Source of the DNA: Rotaria sp. Silwood1
Taxonomy: Eukaryota > Rotifera > Eurotatoria > Philodinida > Philodinidae
Direction: 5' to 3'
DNA length: 64,000 nucleotides
Assembly: GCA_905250075.1 (NCBI GenBank)
Contig: CAJNOP010000365.1
Location: 45,907-109,906 of the forward strand
Position numbers and translations under genes: made by a program. Below, piece by piece: positions 11,146-24,200 of the stretch. Positions within the stretch are counted from its first letter, which is position 1. Each line of letters starts with the position of its first letter. Under the pieces are notes generated by a model. That model was not told where the DNA came from and searched no databases. It was given only the letters and a program-made list of their open reading frames with translations.

Positions 11146-11965
11146 ATGTATCGTTATTCACCTACTAGTAGTAAAAATCTTATCAAAGCAGCTTCATCAC
11201 TACTCATGGAAAATTCCAATATTCATTCACGTGAAACAGCATTTGATCCACTTAATTATGAATTTGATGCTGAAACAATGGTTGAACCATTTACTTATTT
11301 TCAGTGAGTAAATTAATTTAAAAAAAAAACAAAGCAATAAATAAACTTAGATCTTTTGCTCTTTTTTTTTTTTAATTGAAGTAATGGTCCAACGGAATCT
11401 CGTCGAAAAATACATGAATTTTCATCATCATCGTCATTAACACATTTTTCATGGTTACCAACGGCTAATAGTAGTGTTATGTCATCACCAGATGAAAGTC
11501 CACAAAGTCATTTTTCACCTGCTCTAAATGAACAAATCAATGGTATAATTCAATTAAAAACTCAACAAAATATTTCTCAACAACAACAAAAACAACCATC
11601 TGTCTATACAAAAACAATATGTAGACATTGTAAAAGTCATAATATGCCTGAATGTCTTTATACATGTAAGATTCTTTTTTATTTTTAAATTTAAGATAAT
11701 TTGTATTATTTATCTATTTTTTTTTTTTATTTTACCAATAGCTCATACAATGTATGACGAAACAGGTGCTATATTTTGTCCCGTATTAAAAAAATGTCAT
11801 TGTGCTACATGTATTCGTGTTACAAATCCAAATATAATACGTGATGATGATTCTGATGATGATAATAATATACGTTTACCTATGATTGCTAATGAATATA
11901 GTCATTTAAACGGTACATATCCACGACAAAATTCTTATCGTATGATTAACACCAACAGTTTTTGA
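11146..11965 (+). CDS. nanos: Nanos-type zinc finger protein
   Basis: Nanos proteins work with Pumilio to repress maternal mRNAs in germ cells. Three exons are read: 11146-11303, 11382-11665 and 11742-11965, joined in frame to give a protein of about 220 residues. The N-terminal part is Ser/Gln-rich and disordered (SSSSS, QQQQKQ). The C-terminal module starts CRHCKSHNMPECLYTSH. The first zinc knuckle has exact nanos spacing, C-x2-C-x12-H-x10-C, and includes the conserved YTSH. It is followed by CPVLKKCHCATC, which carries the first Cys pair of the second knuckle. The His and final Cys expected 7 and 12 residues later are absent: the text is IRVTNPNIIRDDD. The protein then continues with an acidic run and about 35 further residues. 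The splice between exons 2 and 3 falls inside YTSH, supporting the model. CPEB1 is the divergent neighbour. Confidence 0.88.
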
Positions 11966-12390
11966 TGAATATGTATATAAATATATATCCAAAACATAAA
12001 AAAAAAACAATCTTTCTGTTTGTTGCTCGCTTTCTTTTTCTTTTTTTTGGATTTAAATATGTGCGTGTGTTTTTTTAAACTCACATGGCGCATTCGTTTG
12101 TATAACTAATGTACAGGCAGTATGGTGCATGTGGGTTTTTTTTGTTTTGTTTGCTTTCTTTTTGCGTGAGAAATACCATATAGGAATAGAAAATGTTCAG
12201 TTTTCTAGTTCGTATGGTATTGTTATGTGTGTGATCTTTGTTTTGCTTCTTAACATTTAGGATTTCATTTTCAAACATTACTTTTTCTTTTTTATGTCGT
12301 TTATTATTTTTTCTTTTTTTTTTGATGAGTGTCTGTGTTTATTGTTCTAGTACTTGATGTTCTTAAACATTTTCTTCAGACTTTAAGGTC

Positions 12391-12438
12391 TTTTATGGTT
12401 TTTATCAACGCTACAGACACTTATATATATGAAATAAA
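12391..12438 (+). promoter_or_regulatory. putative CPE pair and polyadenylation signal of nanos
   Basis: TTTTAT at 12391-12396 and TTTTTAT at 12399-12405 lie 28-42 nt upstream of an AATAAA hexamer at 12433-12438, about 470 nt after the nanos stop. The arrangement matches that of CPEB-responsive 3'UTRs. In a genome this AT-rich such matches occur readily by chance, so this is only suggestive. Confidence 0.35.
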
Positions 12439-13045
12439 TAAAAACAAAAAAAAACTTTACAAATAAAATTTAAGATTTATTTGATTAGAAGAAAATGTTT
12501 AAAAAAGCAATTTGAAGATTTAAACTAGAAAATTCTGTTGAAATTATGAGTTCAATCCTAATTTTCTCAATTGATTCGTATCAATATTGAGCACTGTAGA
12601 TATGAAAAGCTCTTGAAACATATTTCAAATTCAGTGAAGACAATACTTCATTATAGAACAAACATTTCCAAAGGTATAGAATAGAACAAACTACATTGTC
12701 TGTCAAAAGTGCATGACTTTTGACCTATATATATGCGTACATACGTATACAAAACGAAAAAGAAAACGAATTCATTTTGATGAAAATACAACTGTTAATC
12801 AAATATATATGTAGATAAGATTATGAGAAAGTTTTAGCAAAAGTAATAGAAAAAAAAAAGGAAATTCACTTTGTCACTCTCTGGTCTCATGATAGAAATT
12901 TTAGCAATGCTGTATGAAAATAGAAATGAGTATATATTTTTTGATATTAATAAAGAATACCAATAACATATTTATTTTATTAAATCACATAAAAAAATAC
13001 ACGTATAATTCAATAACATGATTACAAAAAAGAAAAAAAAGAAAA
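12439..13045. other. intergenic between nanos and semaphorin 3' ends
   Basis: The two genes converge here. Only AT-rich sequence and short homopolymer runs are seen, with no gene or RNA recognised. Confidence 0.6.
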
Positions 13046-15853
13046 TTAAACATAACTTTTATATAAACGATGTACTGAAAGAAATTGTGGAGTAGCTGGA
13101 GGTATAAAAGGTGGTGGTGGAGATGGTGCAGATAATACTAATGAAGGTAAACTATATGATGATGATGATGAATAAATAGGATAATGAGTCGAACGTATAG
13201 ATAATTCAGATTTAATAGGAAAAAGATGTAATGAATTTTTTTTTTCAGTAAATAATTTTTTATTATTTTTTTTATATAAAATATCATTTCCATATGTATT
13301 TGAATCATTTCGAGGAATAATTGATGATAAATATTTTGTTTTAAGATAATTTTTATGACGAATTTGTTTTCGTTGATGATTTGATTTTGTTAAAAGAATA
13401 ATAATTGATATTGAAAGAATAAAAACAACTAATGACATTGGTGTAATAATATAAAATAATAAAAGTTTATTATTTAACTGTTCATCTAAATAAAGAAAAA
13501 TATAGATATCTGCACGAAAATGTAAATCTTTTCATATTTAACTTACCTTGAACTAAATTTGGTAATGACCAGTCATTTAGTAAAGATTGATTATTAAAAT
13601 CTTCTTCTGTATTATTGATTGATATTGAACGAATACTATCATCGGATGCGCAATGATGTCGAACTATTGTTCTAAATATATAAAAGAAAAAGTAGAATAT
13701 TTTCATATATATAAAACAAAAAATTTACTCTATAGGTAATTTTTTTCGTATTAAACAATCTTTTGTCCAACATACAAAACAAAGTTTTTCATTACATTGA
13801 ATTAATTTAATAACTAAATATCCTAAATGATTTGTTATAATAATCACATAAGAATTATTATCACTAAAAAAAAACATAAATTAACTTTTAAATCAATAAT
13901 GTCACATACGTTTTTTGATAAGCAATTGATTTAATTGAATAACGCATATTTATTGGTAATGTTAATTCTTCAAATACATTTGTTTGAAATGTTTTATCAG
14001 CAAATGCTGTTAATAAACGACCATTACCTAAATATAAATACTATTAGTACAATCTCTACGGGACTAAAATATGAAAAATGATGTAGTTGCTCTTGCTAAT
14101 CATAAGGAGAATATTTTTTTAGACTCATTTTTTCATCATCTTTTTACTTAATCCTTCAGAAATGTAATAAGGAAATAATAATGAAACGTTTTTAATATAG
14201 GATCTATGGTGTGAAAAGAGGAGGAGGAGGAAAGTATTGCTAATTGTACTTGTGCCAATAATTAAACAATAATGATCAATATCATATTGTATAACATTAA
14301 TTGCTGTAAATATATACGATGACATTGTTTCCATTAATAATGGATTTGATAAATAGGATAGAAATTGTCGTTCTGATTCTACCATATCACGATCAATTGT
14401 TGATGAAATTTTTTGACTACAATTTATTATTAAATCATTTAATTCACTATTAATTATTAATGTTCTTCTATTAGTTTTTTTTGATGGAGCAGTAAATACA
14501 TGATAGAATTGTTTATCAAGTACATATAAACATACAGCTGAAGCTGTAATAGATGAACTAGAATTAGAAAAAAATAGAAAATAAAAATTAATCAAAAAAT
14601 ATTAATTTTTATACTTATTCGTAGTAAATGTTGCAAAAAGTAATGTTGAACCATTTGACATATGAATTGGATCGACTAGAGCAGCTTGAAAAAAATCAAA
14701 AGAATAACTAATTAATAATTTTTTCTTTTATTAATTTATTACTTAAAATATGAAAGACAAATGAACGTGATGAATCAAACATATCAGTTGAACAATTAAG
14801 AATTGCTTTACGTACAATTTCAGTTCGATTAGCACAAGTCATTACTAATCGTGATATACGATTCTTAAGAAAAGAAACAGAAAAAAATTTTATTTAAATT
14901 AAAATAAATCTTACTGTTTCAATTCGTTCAGAAGTTTCAATAACTCCAAAAACTGCTTTACCATCATATTTAAAACCACCAATAAAATAAGAATCTAAAT
15001 ATACATAATTATATATATAAATAAACATATTATTCATGATTTATTTTACTTTGTCTTAAAGCATAAAGTAATGTTTTTCCTTGAGTAGTACGTATTGTTG
15101 GTATATAATCACCTTGATAACCAGCTGTTATAATATTTGTATTAAAATTTAACATAATATAAGAACTTTCAGAATCCATTGGAGGATGTGGATCACGTAT
15201 AAGAATATGTTCATTAATAAATGACATTGATTGTAAATCAAATGTTCGTACCATAGGTCGATGTGCATATGTACAATAAACATTCATCTTTATATTATCA
15301 GGTAAAATTCGAACATGTACAACATCATTGTAACATTTATCCTTGAAACGAAAAGGTTTTTGTTTTTTTTTTATTAATAATTAAATTTATACTTTTGTAT
15401 TCCATTCTTGAAGACATTCATCCATTGTTATTTGATCAATAGGCCAATGATAAGAAAATATTTCAACCTGATTCATTATTTTAACAAGAAAAATCTGTTC
15501 TGTTTTCTTCTTATTTTCAAAATATACTTACATTTGAATTATTTGAATCAGGTTTTAATAAAATAAGTGTTTCACGTGTACCATATATAGCATAAGTATT
15601 ATACCACATAAAAAATTTCATATTCGATATAATCTTATGATTTTGATGATGAGAATCTAGTGAATTAATAATTAAGAAATGAACGAATGATTTAAAATTT
15701 ATTTTAATATTTACTTAATTCATAGGATGATTGTTGAATAAATGTTAATGTTTTATGCCAGCCATGACATGGATTGATAAATGTGATTATTAAAAAAAAT
15801 ATCAATAAAGAAATCACAAAGATTCGAACTGTTCGTTGATCATCAAGGTTCAT
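13046..15853 (-). CDS. transmembrane semaphorin-like protein
   Basis: Semaphorins are cell-surface or secreted guidance ligands for plexins. The start at 15851-15853 opens a hydrophobic signal peptide (VRIFVISLLIFFLIITF). Sema-domain marks follow in order. ECLQEWNTKDKCYNDVVHVR and NVYCTYAHRP (15030-15450) correspond to the C..N.IR / CGTNA..P blade. YFIGGFKYDGKAVFG plus RISRLVMTC and ILNCST (about 14740-14990) correspond to the FF-RE / VARVC / LNCS blade. GSTLLFATFTT and SSITASAVCLYVLD (about 14500-14690) correspond to LLYGVFTT / SAVC. A short Cys cluster (CNEKLCFVCWTKDC, near 13760) stands where a PSI domain is expected. One membrane segment (VVFILSISIIILL, about 13400) and a Pro/Ser-rich tail of about 110 residues end at the TAA at 13046. 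There is no Ig or thrombospondin module. The class cannot be assigned. The intron at about 14030-14223 shares an acceptor-side repeat with other genes. Confidence 0.82.
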
Positions 15854-18232
15854 ACTTCATTTGAATGATATCAAATAATTTTTATGAACAATTTTTCATT
15901 AACTAAGAATCAAGATACAAAAAAGAAAAACAAAAGATAAAAAAAAAAAAACGATAAGTGCTATATTTATTTAATCGAAGGATATATATTAACAAAATGA
16001 GTACGTTTGTATTGAATAGAACAAGTATTTTGCTTCTCTAAATTCATCATAATACAAACAGCATGCCGCCGTTCATCATCTTTTATTCAAGTGTATGTTT
16101 TCTTTTTCTTTTATTCTGATATACATTTATAAGTTCAATCATATCGATAAGATCATATAGTGAATATCTTACCAATAGGCACGTTATTCCGAATAAAAGA
16201 AAAGAAAAACGCCAATTATTACTTAGAAGTACACTGGTCAATAATCATGTTCAAATGACCCACCCTGTTGTCTGATGATCTAGCATCATTTTGTAAATGA
16301 AGAATATATGGCTTCCTATATGCATCGATCAATCTTAGACGTGACTTATTACTTTTCTTTTTTTTTTCCCTCTTATTTAGTAAATCAACAAGGTAATATA
16401 AAGAGACCAGATGGAGACGAATGCATTGTCTGCAGATTTATGGATGCTATTGCCTAGCAGCAGCCAGTTTTTCTCTCTAATTATCTTTCTTTTTCTCTCT
16501 CTCTCTCTCTGTCCGTATCTCTCTTTTTCTATGTCCGTTTTTTCTGTCATCGTCAAGTACTAAGATAATTTGCATCATCTCATAGAGTACTAACCAATAA
16601 TTTGCTCAATACTAGTTTTTAATCGATGTTCAAGTGGAAGTCTAACATGGTACAAAACCCTACTCTTATTCTATATATACGTATGATTTCGGAGATGCAT
16701 GTTCAAGTATACACTTATGCATATAAAATCGATGAGAACATACATAAAAAAAAAAGAACGGGAGACAGAACATCGTTCACTGAATTAATAATTTGTGCAG
16801 ACAACGTACTATTAGTATGTTGAATCTCAGGGGGTATTCAGTAAAATAAAAAATGGATGTATTCTCACTAGAGAATCACATACAAATTTTTTTCGATCGG
16901 ATAATCTCTTTATAAAGTTGTAAAATAGACACACAAACAAACAAAAAACATATATAATCATTGTAAATTAAGCATATCTTATTTATAATGATGCTTACCT
17001 TTTCTTTATACTTTCTTCTTCATTAAAATCGATCAGAATCATATGTATATCGTATGCTTTAGTGACATTGGCTCTTGTAGAATGAAGAGAATGTATGCAT
17101 AAACAAGAGCGAACAGAGTACGAGAGAGAAAAAGTGAGAGATTAATTGCTTACAACTGGTACAATATATACATGCTACGATGAGAGATAAATAGAGCAAT
17201 TGTAAGTATGGTCAACTGTGATTGAAAGCCAAGAACACTTCATCACTTGACAGGATGTCTGACAATATAGACAAACATGCAAACGTTTGACAAAATTGTG
17301 CCTACGTGTGATACAAGAAAATTTTTTTTTCTTCTCGAACCCTATCTATGTCATTTTCTCATTCCTGACATATTTGGGGCCACTTTCAAGTGCTTCATCA
17401 TGTCTTTTCTTATCAACATCAAGCATCGACAAAACAATCTAATGACGTAACTTACAGAATTCAGGATATTAGTGGTAATAGTGGCATCATCATTTAAAGC
17501 GATAGTTACTAACTTTTTTTCTTTTGAATGTTATTCTAGTTATATTATAAGTACGAAGGCTGTATTTAGTTCTTTTCTATTGCATGCTAAGGTTAAAGGA
17601 AAAAAGAACAGGAAAAAAAAAGAGTTGAATAATTGAAGTTCATCAGTTTAATAGTAATGCCCTATCTTCCGGATGAACGAACACTAACATGTAAATAACC
17701 ATATACTTATATACACACACATCGAGATGCATACATCCTCACATCATCTATCTATCAGGTCTAATCCAACAAGAAGCATTGCACAATATACCATATCATT
17801 AAGCCCTTCAAGAAGAAAAAAAACCGGAGAGAAGAAAACGAACGCATCATGTTAAATTAACAATAATTTTCCATCAACGCCTCATTTGTACAATTAGTTT
17901 CTTCTTTATACGAATCAATCCAATGGTCCATACTAAATGGTCACGTCACATTGACAATCAATTTACGTAAATATCTATGCGTGTTAAAACGTATATTCTT
18001 TTTTGTCCTATAAATTGACATTTGAGCTACATCATAGTTAACAAAAAGAAGAAAAAAAGGAGAAAATAACCTGAAAAGAAAGAAAGGAAGTGATTGTCAC
18101 CTTTCGATGATTTTTTGTAATGATGATGTAACATACAAGAATATATACATATCATTCAGATGGACTTCTTTTCTTTTCTTTTTTTCTTCTTCTTCTATAC
18201 AATGATTGATTGCATATATAATACACCCTTTA
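15854..18232. other. intergenic, semaphorin promoter and LOXHD1-like 3' side
   Basis: No gene recognised in 2.4 kb. A CT microsatellite lies at about 16470-16512. A five-codon upstream ORF (ATG at about 15859) overlaps the semaphorin start out of frame. The 16626-16823 open frame has no supporting feature. Confidence 0.55.
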
Positions 18233-21200
18233 TTACGAAATTATTGATTGTGGTGTAGCAAGTTCACTTTCATTCATTTCATCTTTTTTTTCACTATATA
18301 AAATTAAATTACTTGAACCTTCTTCTAAGTCTTCATCTAAAATTTTTTCAACTGAAAATTCATAGATTTCATTCTTATGTACATTGGTTATTTTAATCCT
18401 ATATATATAAATTTATTAAATAACAAATAAATAATTCGAAAATAAGGTATATATATTTTTTTTTTTCTGTTACCATTCACAATGCCATGAGATTGTTTTA
18501 CCACCGTCATGCCATAGACGAATTTTTTTAATTTCACCACAATAAGATAAATCATTTATATAAAATTCATCTATTTGACCTTTACGAAATGGTTGTGTAT
18601 TATTTGATGATTTATCTAATAGAATAGGTCCATAGACATTATTTGATATTGTACAAAATAATTGTAAATAAACATTAATTGAAATATCAGATTCATTATT
18701 CATATTTTTAGTACCAGTTAATATCTGAATTATATATGTTGGCATTTTAGCATAACCAGGTTCTTGATTTATTAATGAACGAATAACAGTTCGTTTATCC
18801 ATAGCATGTGGACCAAGCCAACGATTTATTGGAAATCTTTTAGTAAAATTAGAAAAAGTACAAGAAATAATTTTAGATTTTCTCTTCGGAAAAGATAATT
18901 GAAAATCCAGTATTACTTTACAACTTTTCAAGCTACTATTACTTTCATAGATTTTACTTCCTTTAGGATGTCGATTTAGACGTGGGGTATTAGTGAGATT
19001 GATTTAATATCTCGCAGACATATGAATAGTACGTGATACAATAACGACAAGTTCCGGAAAGGTTAACTCGATCTTCCGAAGGACATCGCTTTCATATTAA
19101 ATAAGAACATTGAAATGGCACATTCTGAACATTTTTAAAAAGAAAAATCAGATTTTATTTACTTATAAGTTTTGGTTATCATCGTGCGTGATAAAAAATC
19201 CCAAGCAGAAGTTGAATCAATAATTTCAATCGTATCACATAACCATGATTGCCATTCAGCGACTTCAAGACGTAATTCAATTGAATTAATCTGTTTGAAA
19301 ATTTAATTAAATTAACTTTGAGTAAAAAACAAACAATTTAATTACTTCTCCGAGTCGTTTGTTACTTTTAAGTTCAATAATATCTTCTCCTCCAGCATGA
19401 AATAATCCATGCATTAATCGTCCTGAACCCAATATAGCATCATTTAATGAAGAATGTTCACCAAAAATTGATAATAAAATTTTTCCTCGTAAACTTGTTT
19501 GTACTGGTAGAACAGCTTGAGTTTTTATTGTCACAGAATAAATCCAACCTATATAATAAAACTGTTAGTACGAAATCTTATGAAAGTAGAAAAAGACCAT
19601 GAAACACAATGCAATTGTTTAAATGAAGAAATTTACAAACATTTATTATAGTTTGTGAATACAATAGCACTTTAAATTAATCATACACTGAAACGATGGC
19701 TTTGTTTTTCTGATATCTCAAGATGATTTTAGCAGTTAGAGTATAACCCTGCTTTCATAAAATATGTCTGTTATTTATGTCATGTATTTATTCTGACAAG
19801 CTAGAGGGTACTAAAATGCGTGAAAGAAATTTACTATAGTAGGTCATGCAAAAAATCAGAATATCTTTCTTTCTATGAAGACGTACCAATATCATCTTCA
19901 CGTTGTCCAAAAATATTCACTGGATTATCATATATATTTTCTGTAAACCATTGTTCAACATCAAATCTAATTATATTTTAAAATAAATACGAAAAAAAAG
20001 CTAAGAGAATAATTACCGATAGGATAAACCACTAATTTGATCAGTAATAGTTATTCGTTCACAAAACCAAGGGAATGTACCATTAAAATATATTTGTAAT
20101 ACTTTTAACTACAAAAGAATATGAACATCGATGATTATAATTAATTATAAAGAAAAATTATGTATTCGAATACTTCTAACATTGGTGTAATACTAATATC
20201 AAATCGATCTTCTTGACCAGGTTGAAATATTGACCGTACGGAATTATTTATTCGTTTTAATGGTATACGAGCAGAATCATTCACAGGATCAATTAATACT
20301 ATTGATACGGCAGATAATTCATTAGTTTCTTCCGTATGTAAAGGTGTTTGTGTACCAGTTTTAATACGTATTGCATAGTTGGGAATGGAATCAAATCCAT
20401 TTTCTATGAATAAAATCTTTTATTTTATTCTTTGCTTGTTAATACAAATTAATGAACAAATAAAAATTTTAGCACCGAAACGTCAAGTATGCAAAAAAAA
20501 CAAAACAACAAAGGTAAGAGGTATAGACGGGAATGAAGAGAAGATTAATGCTTAGAGATGAAATCGACCAGATAATTCATTTTGTTCGCGTGCTTATCGT
20601 TTTGACTTCCGTTAAAACTAATTAATATATGTTTATACCTGATTTTCTTATTGATACATCTGCTGGAATATGTAAAACTTTTGAATTCGTTCCTAAGTCT
20701 TTATTTAAATATTTTTCAATTGTAAAACTAAATAGATGAATAGTTCATAAAATTTATTTTTGTTAATATTGAGATTTTTGTTTTTTTTTACTGAAATGAT
20801 TTATTTGTTGTTACATCTATTATATTAATCCAATTAATATGCCAAAAATCTTCTTTTTTTCCATTATGATATATATCAATTGAAGTTATTTGACCAACAA
20901 CAGATATCATTTGTCCTATTTCAAATGTATCTGTTTGATTACATTTAAGATAATATAATTGTTCTAATGGAATACGTAATGGTATTTCATTTGATACACC
21001 TGAATCACCATATAGTTTTAATAATAAATATACCGAACCAAAACGAAAATTTAATGAAGCACCTTGATATCCTGTTCGAACTCGAATAAAATAAACAATA
21101 CCAGATTTAAAACCAGATTTCCATGTTGTTATTTTTTTATTTGTTATATCTGTTTTTATTGTTGCTTCAATAATATCATTTATTGGAAATCTATTATAGA

Positions 21201-24200
21201 AAAAAATAAATTATTAAACATATCTAATTTTGCATCTTACATAACAATATCATCGGTTGATAAATTTTGAATTTCAATAGATTCACAAGCCCATTGAGTA
21301 TTATCATTATCAAGTAATTGAAGATCTATTTTATTTAACTATTTTTAAATAAATATATACATATATATATATATGATTTGTAATTCTGAAAAAATTTTTA
21401 CTCCATTAATATATTCATTTCCTCGATAGAAAGATTCATTAATAGATCCAAATATTAATGGACGATGATGTTCAAGAGGAAAAAATGATGTCGATTCATC
21501 ACCAATTAATCGTATTAAAATTTCAGCATTTCGTGTTATATTTGTTAATACATTTGTTTGAGTTCTATATAATATTCTATAGATTGGATCTATACAATAC
21601 AATAAAAAAAAAACTGTTAGAACAATCCCTACTGAATTAAAATGTGAAACACGATTTCCTAAAAAATATGTCACGATTTGGAAGCTCCAAATTCACGTTT
21701 TTGAAGTATGGACCTGATCTCAATTCACAGAAAACTTTCAAAGCCTCGTTCGATTCGCAATCGATAGAATCCGTAGCAATCCCAGCAGGCTCTATCACGC
21801 AGCTCCCTCTACTCATAGCAGAGATGTCCATCGCGCCGCTGCCGCTGTCGCCGTGGCGGTGGCGGCGCGGCAGCGGCAGATTTTTTCCAAAAACTATCGC
21901 GGCGCGGGAGAGATTTTTATTTTGCCGTCGCGGCAGCGGCGCGGTAGCTTTTTTTAACAGGCCATCACGTCGCGGGAGCGGCGCGGCAGCTTCGTTTGAT
22001 TTTGGTTGCGGCGCGGCAGCGGCAGATTTTGAGCCGCGATGGACATCTCTGACTCATAGTCTGTGAAGAGAGGATGAAAATTTCTACTCTATATACTTCA
22101 ATACTCATTTTAGATCGTGTTCTACAAAATTGTTTTTCTAGATTAAAAATGAATAAGTCCTTTGCCTGATTCTTGAACTTGCTCATCGATTAATTCAGTT
22201 TGTATACGATCAAGTTCTTGATCTAGAAATAGAAAAGAAAAAAAGAATTGAACATATATAATGAAAAACATTTTAATTGTATTTTTACTTAAAATATTGG
22301 GATCCATATTTTTAATTATGCCTAATTTATATTTGCCATAAGTTACATTATTATTTATTTTAGTACCATAATATTGATTATTTAAATAATCATAAATAAT
22401 TATATATTCACATATCCATTTTGTATTTTGATGATTTTCATTAAAATAAATTGAAATTTCTTTTAACTAATAATATATATTATTAAATATTTTTATTTAT
22501 TTTAATTTTATCTAATTATATACTTCTCCTAGAGAACAAATACCATAGAGAAAAAATTTTGAAATTTTTTCAGCTTCAAATGAATAATCATTATCATTTT
22601 CAATTAATGAAATTAATTTTGATTGATTTTTATCACCTTTTATTTGAATATTAACAAGACTATCTTTAATATTTGTTTCTTCATTCGTTCGAATAATTAA
22701 TTGATATGATGGATATGCAGCATCATCACGTGGTCCTGGTAATGAAAGTGTTACACGACCAATATCAACTTCAAGATCAATATATGATGGAAATAATGAA
22801 TCAATTTTTTGTAGATCAACACCCATTGGAAAACTTAACATATTAAATAAGATATTATTTTATTCATAGAATTTTACAAAAAAAATATTTACTTACTGAA
22901 CTGTTTTTGAATTATTTATATTTTTAATATCAATATATTCACATGTCCATGGAGCAAGATCTTCTGTATTCCAAATACGCATGATATCCGGCTAAACTTG
23001 ATAAATAAGAATTGTCTTTTTTTTTTTTGAAATAAAAATTGTTAATCATTACCATGCCTGTATCAGGTATTGTAAATGTAAATTCATCAATTTCTAATGA
23101 TTGAAATAAATCTATTCGATCAGTAAGTTCATTTAAATGAATAGTAGGTGAACTTCCAAATTGACCAGCAAAAAAAACATAAATTGAAGGTGTTAACATT
23201 GGATTTGTTATTGTTCGAATACCAGTTTTTATTGTTATTAGAAATGTTGTTAGTAATTTAGTTGATGCTGGTTGAATTAAAGTTGTTTTACTTGTTATAT
23301 TCAATGTATTAATAAAATCTGATTCATGATGATCACCACACCAACGATTGATTATATAACTTACAAAAAAAAAATATATTTGATGAGAATACTATTTATT
23401 TTCCGATTCAGTTTATATTTATCTCATCAATCGAATAAAAATACAATTTGAATAGCTAAAAAAAATTCTCTAAAATGATTTGTGAATCTATAAACTTCAA
23501 TAGAACAGCTTGGATGAGGATGTCTGGAAACCTTAGATGCTCAAAAAAAACACACAGGTTTTCTGGACATCTTTATCGAAGTAGTTTTATTAGAGTTTTT
23601 AGGTCCACTAATTCTCATATAGAAACTTTCTAGGAGATACATTCGTATAATTAAAATGATTCAAATCCAAATTGAAAAACTTTTTTTTTTTTTTGGTTTG
23701 TCTATAAAAAGCTTTTTTACTGTTCATCGACATAATGACTATGATTATAATTATTCTTTCGTGTTTTTTTCATACAACTTTACCCTTAGTAATGCATATG
23801 ACTGTATGTCTTTGTGTGTAGTCGAATTCTATATGTTGACTAATCCACAACATAAATATGTGTTGAGAAGTCGAACTATTGCCCTACATTCTATAGTCAT
23901 GACTTTTTAAGTAACTTCATTGAACTTGAACATTTAATTTATATCGTGAATTTGTTATGTTTCTTTTTTATAAACAAAATAATGTTAGACAGTAACAGTT
24001 TGTTTAAATTGACTTATTTCTTAATATGTTTGATTTATGATTGAGACAGTATGTATAGAAAAAGAAGAAAAACGCACTATGCGAACAAATTTATTATTCA
24101 TCTGCTATATACACGTGATCTGATTAGAACTATTTTGCATTTCTGTTGTTTCTTTTTATTTGTCTATTTTCTCCTTTTTATAGTTGACCTATATCTTAAT

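Noticed and set aside
21644..22066. 140-codon Arg/Ala-rich open frame on the + strand
   Set aside because: It is created by the GC-rich MITE copy A in an intron; composition, not coding.
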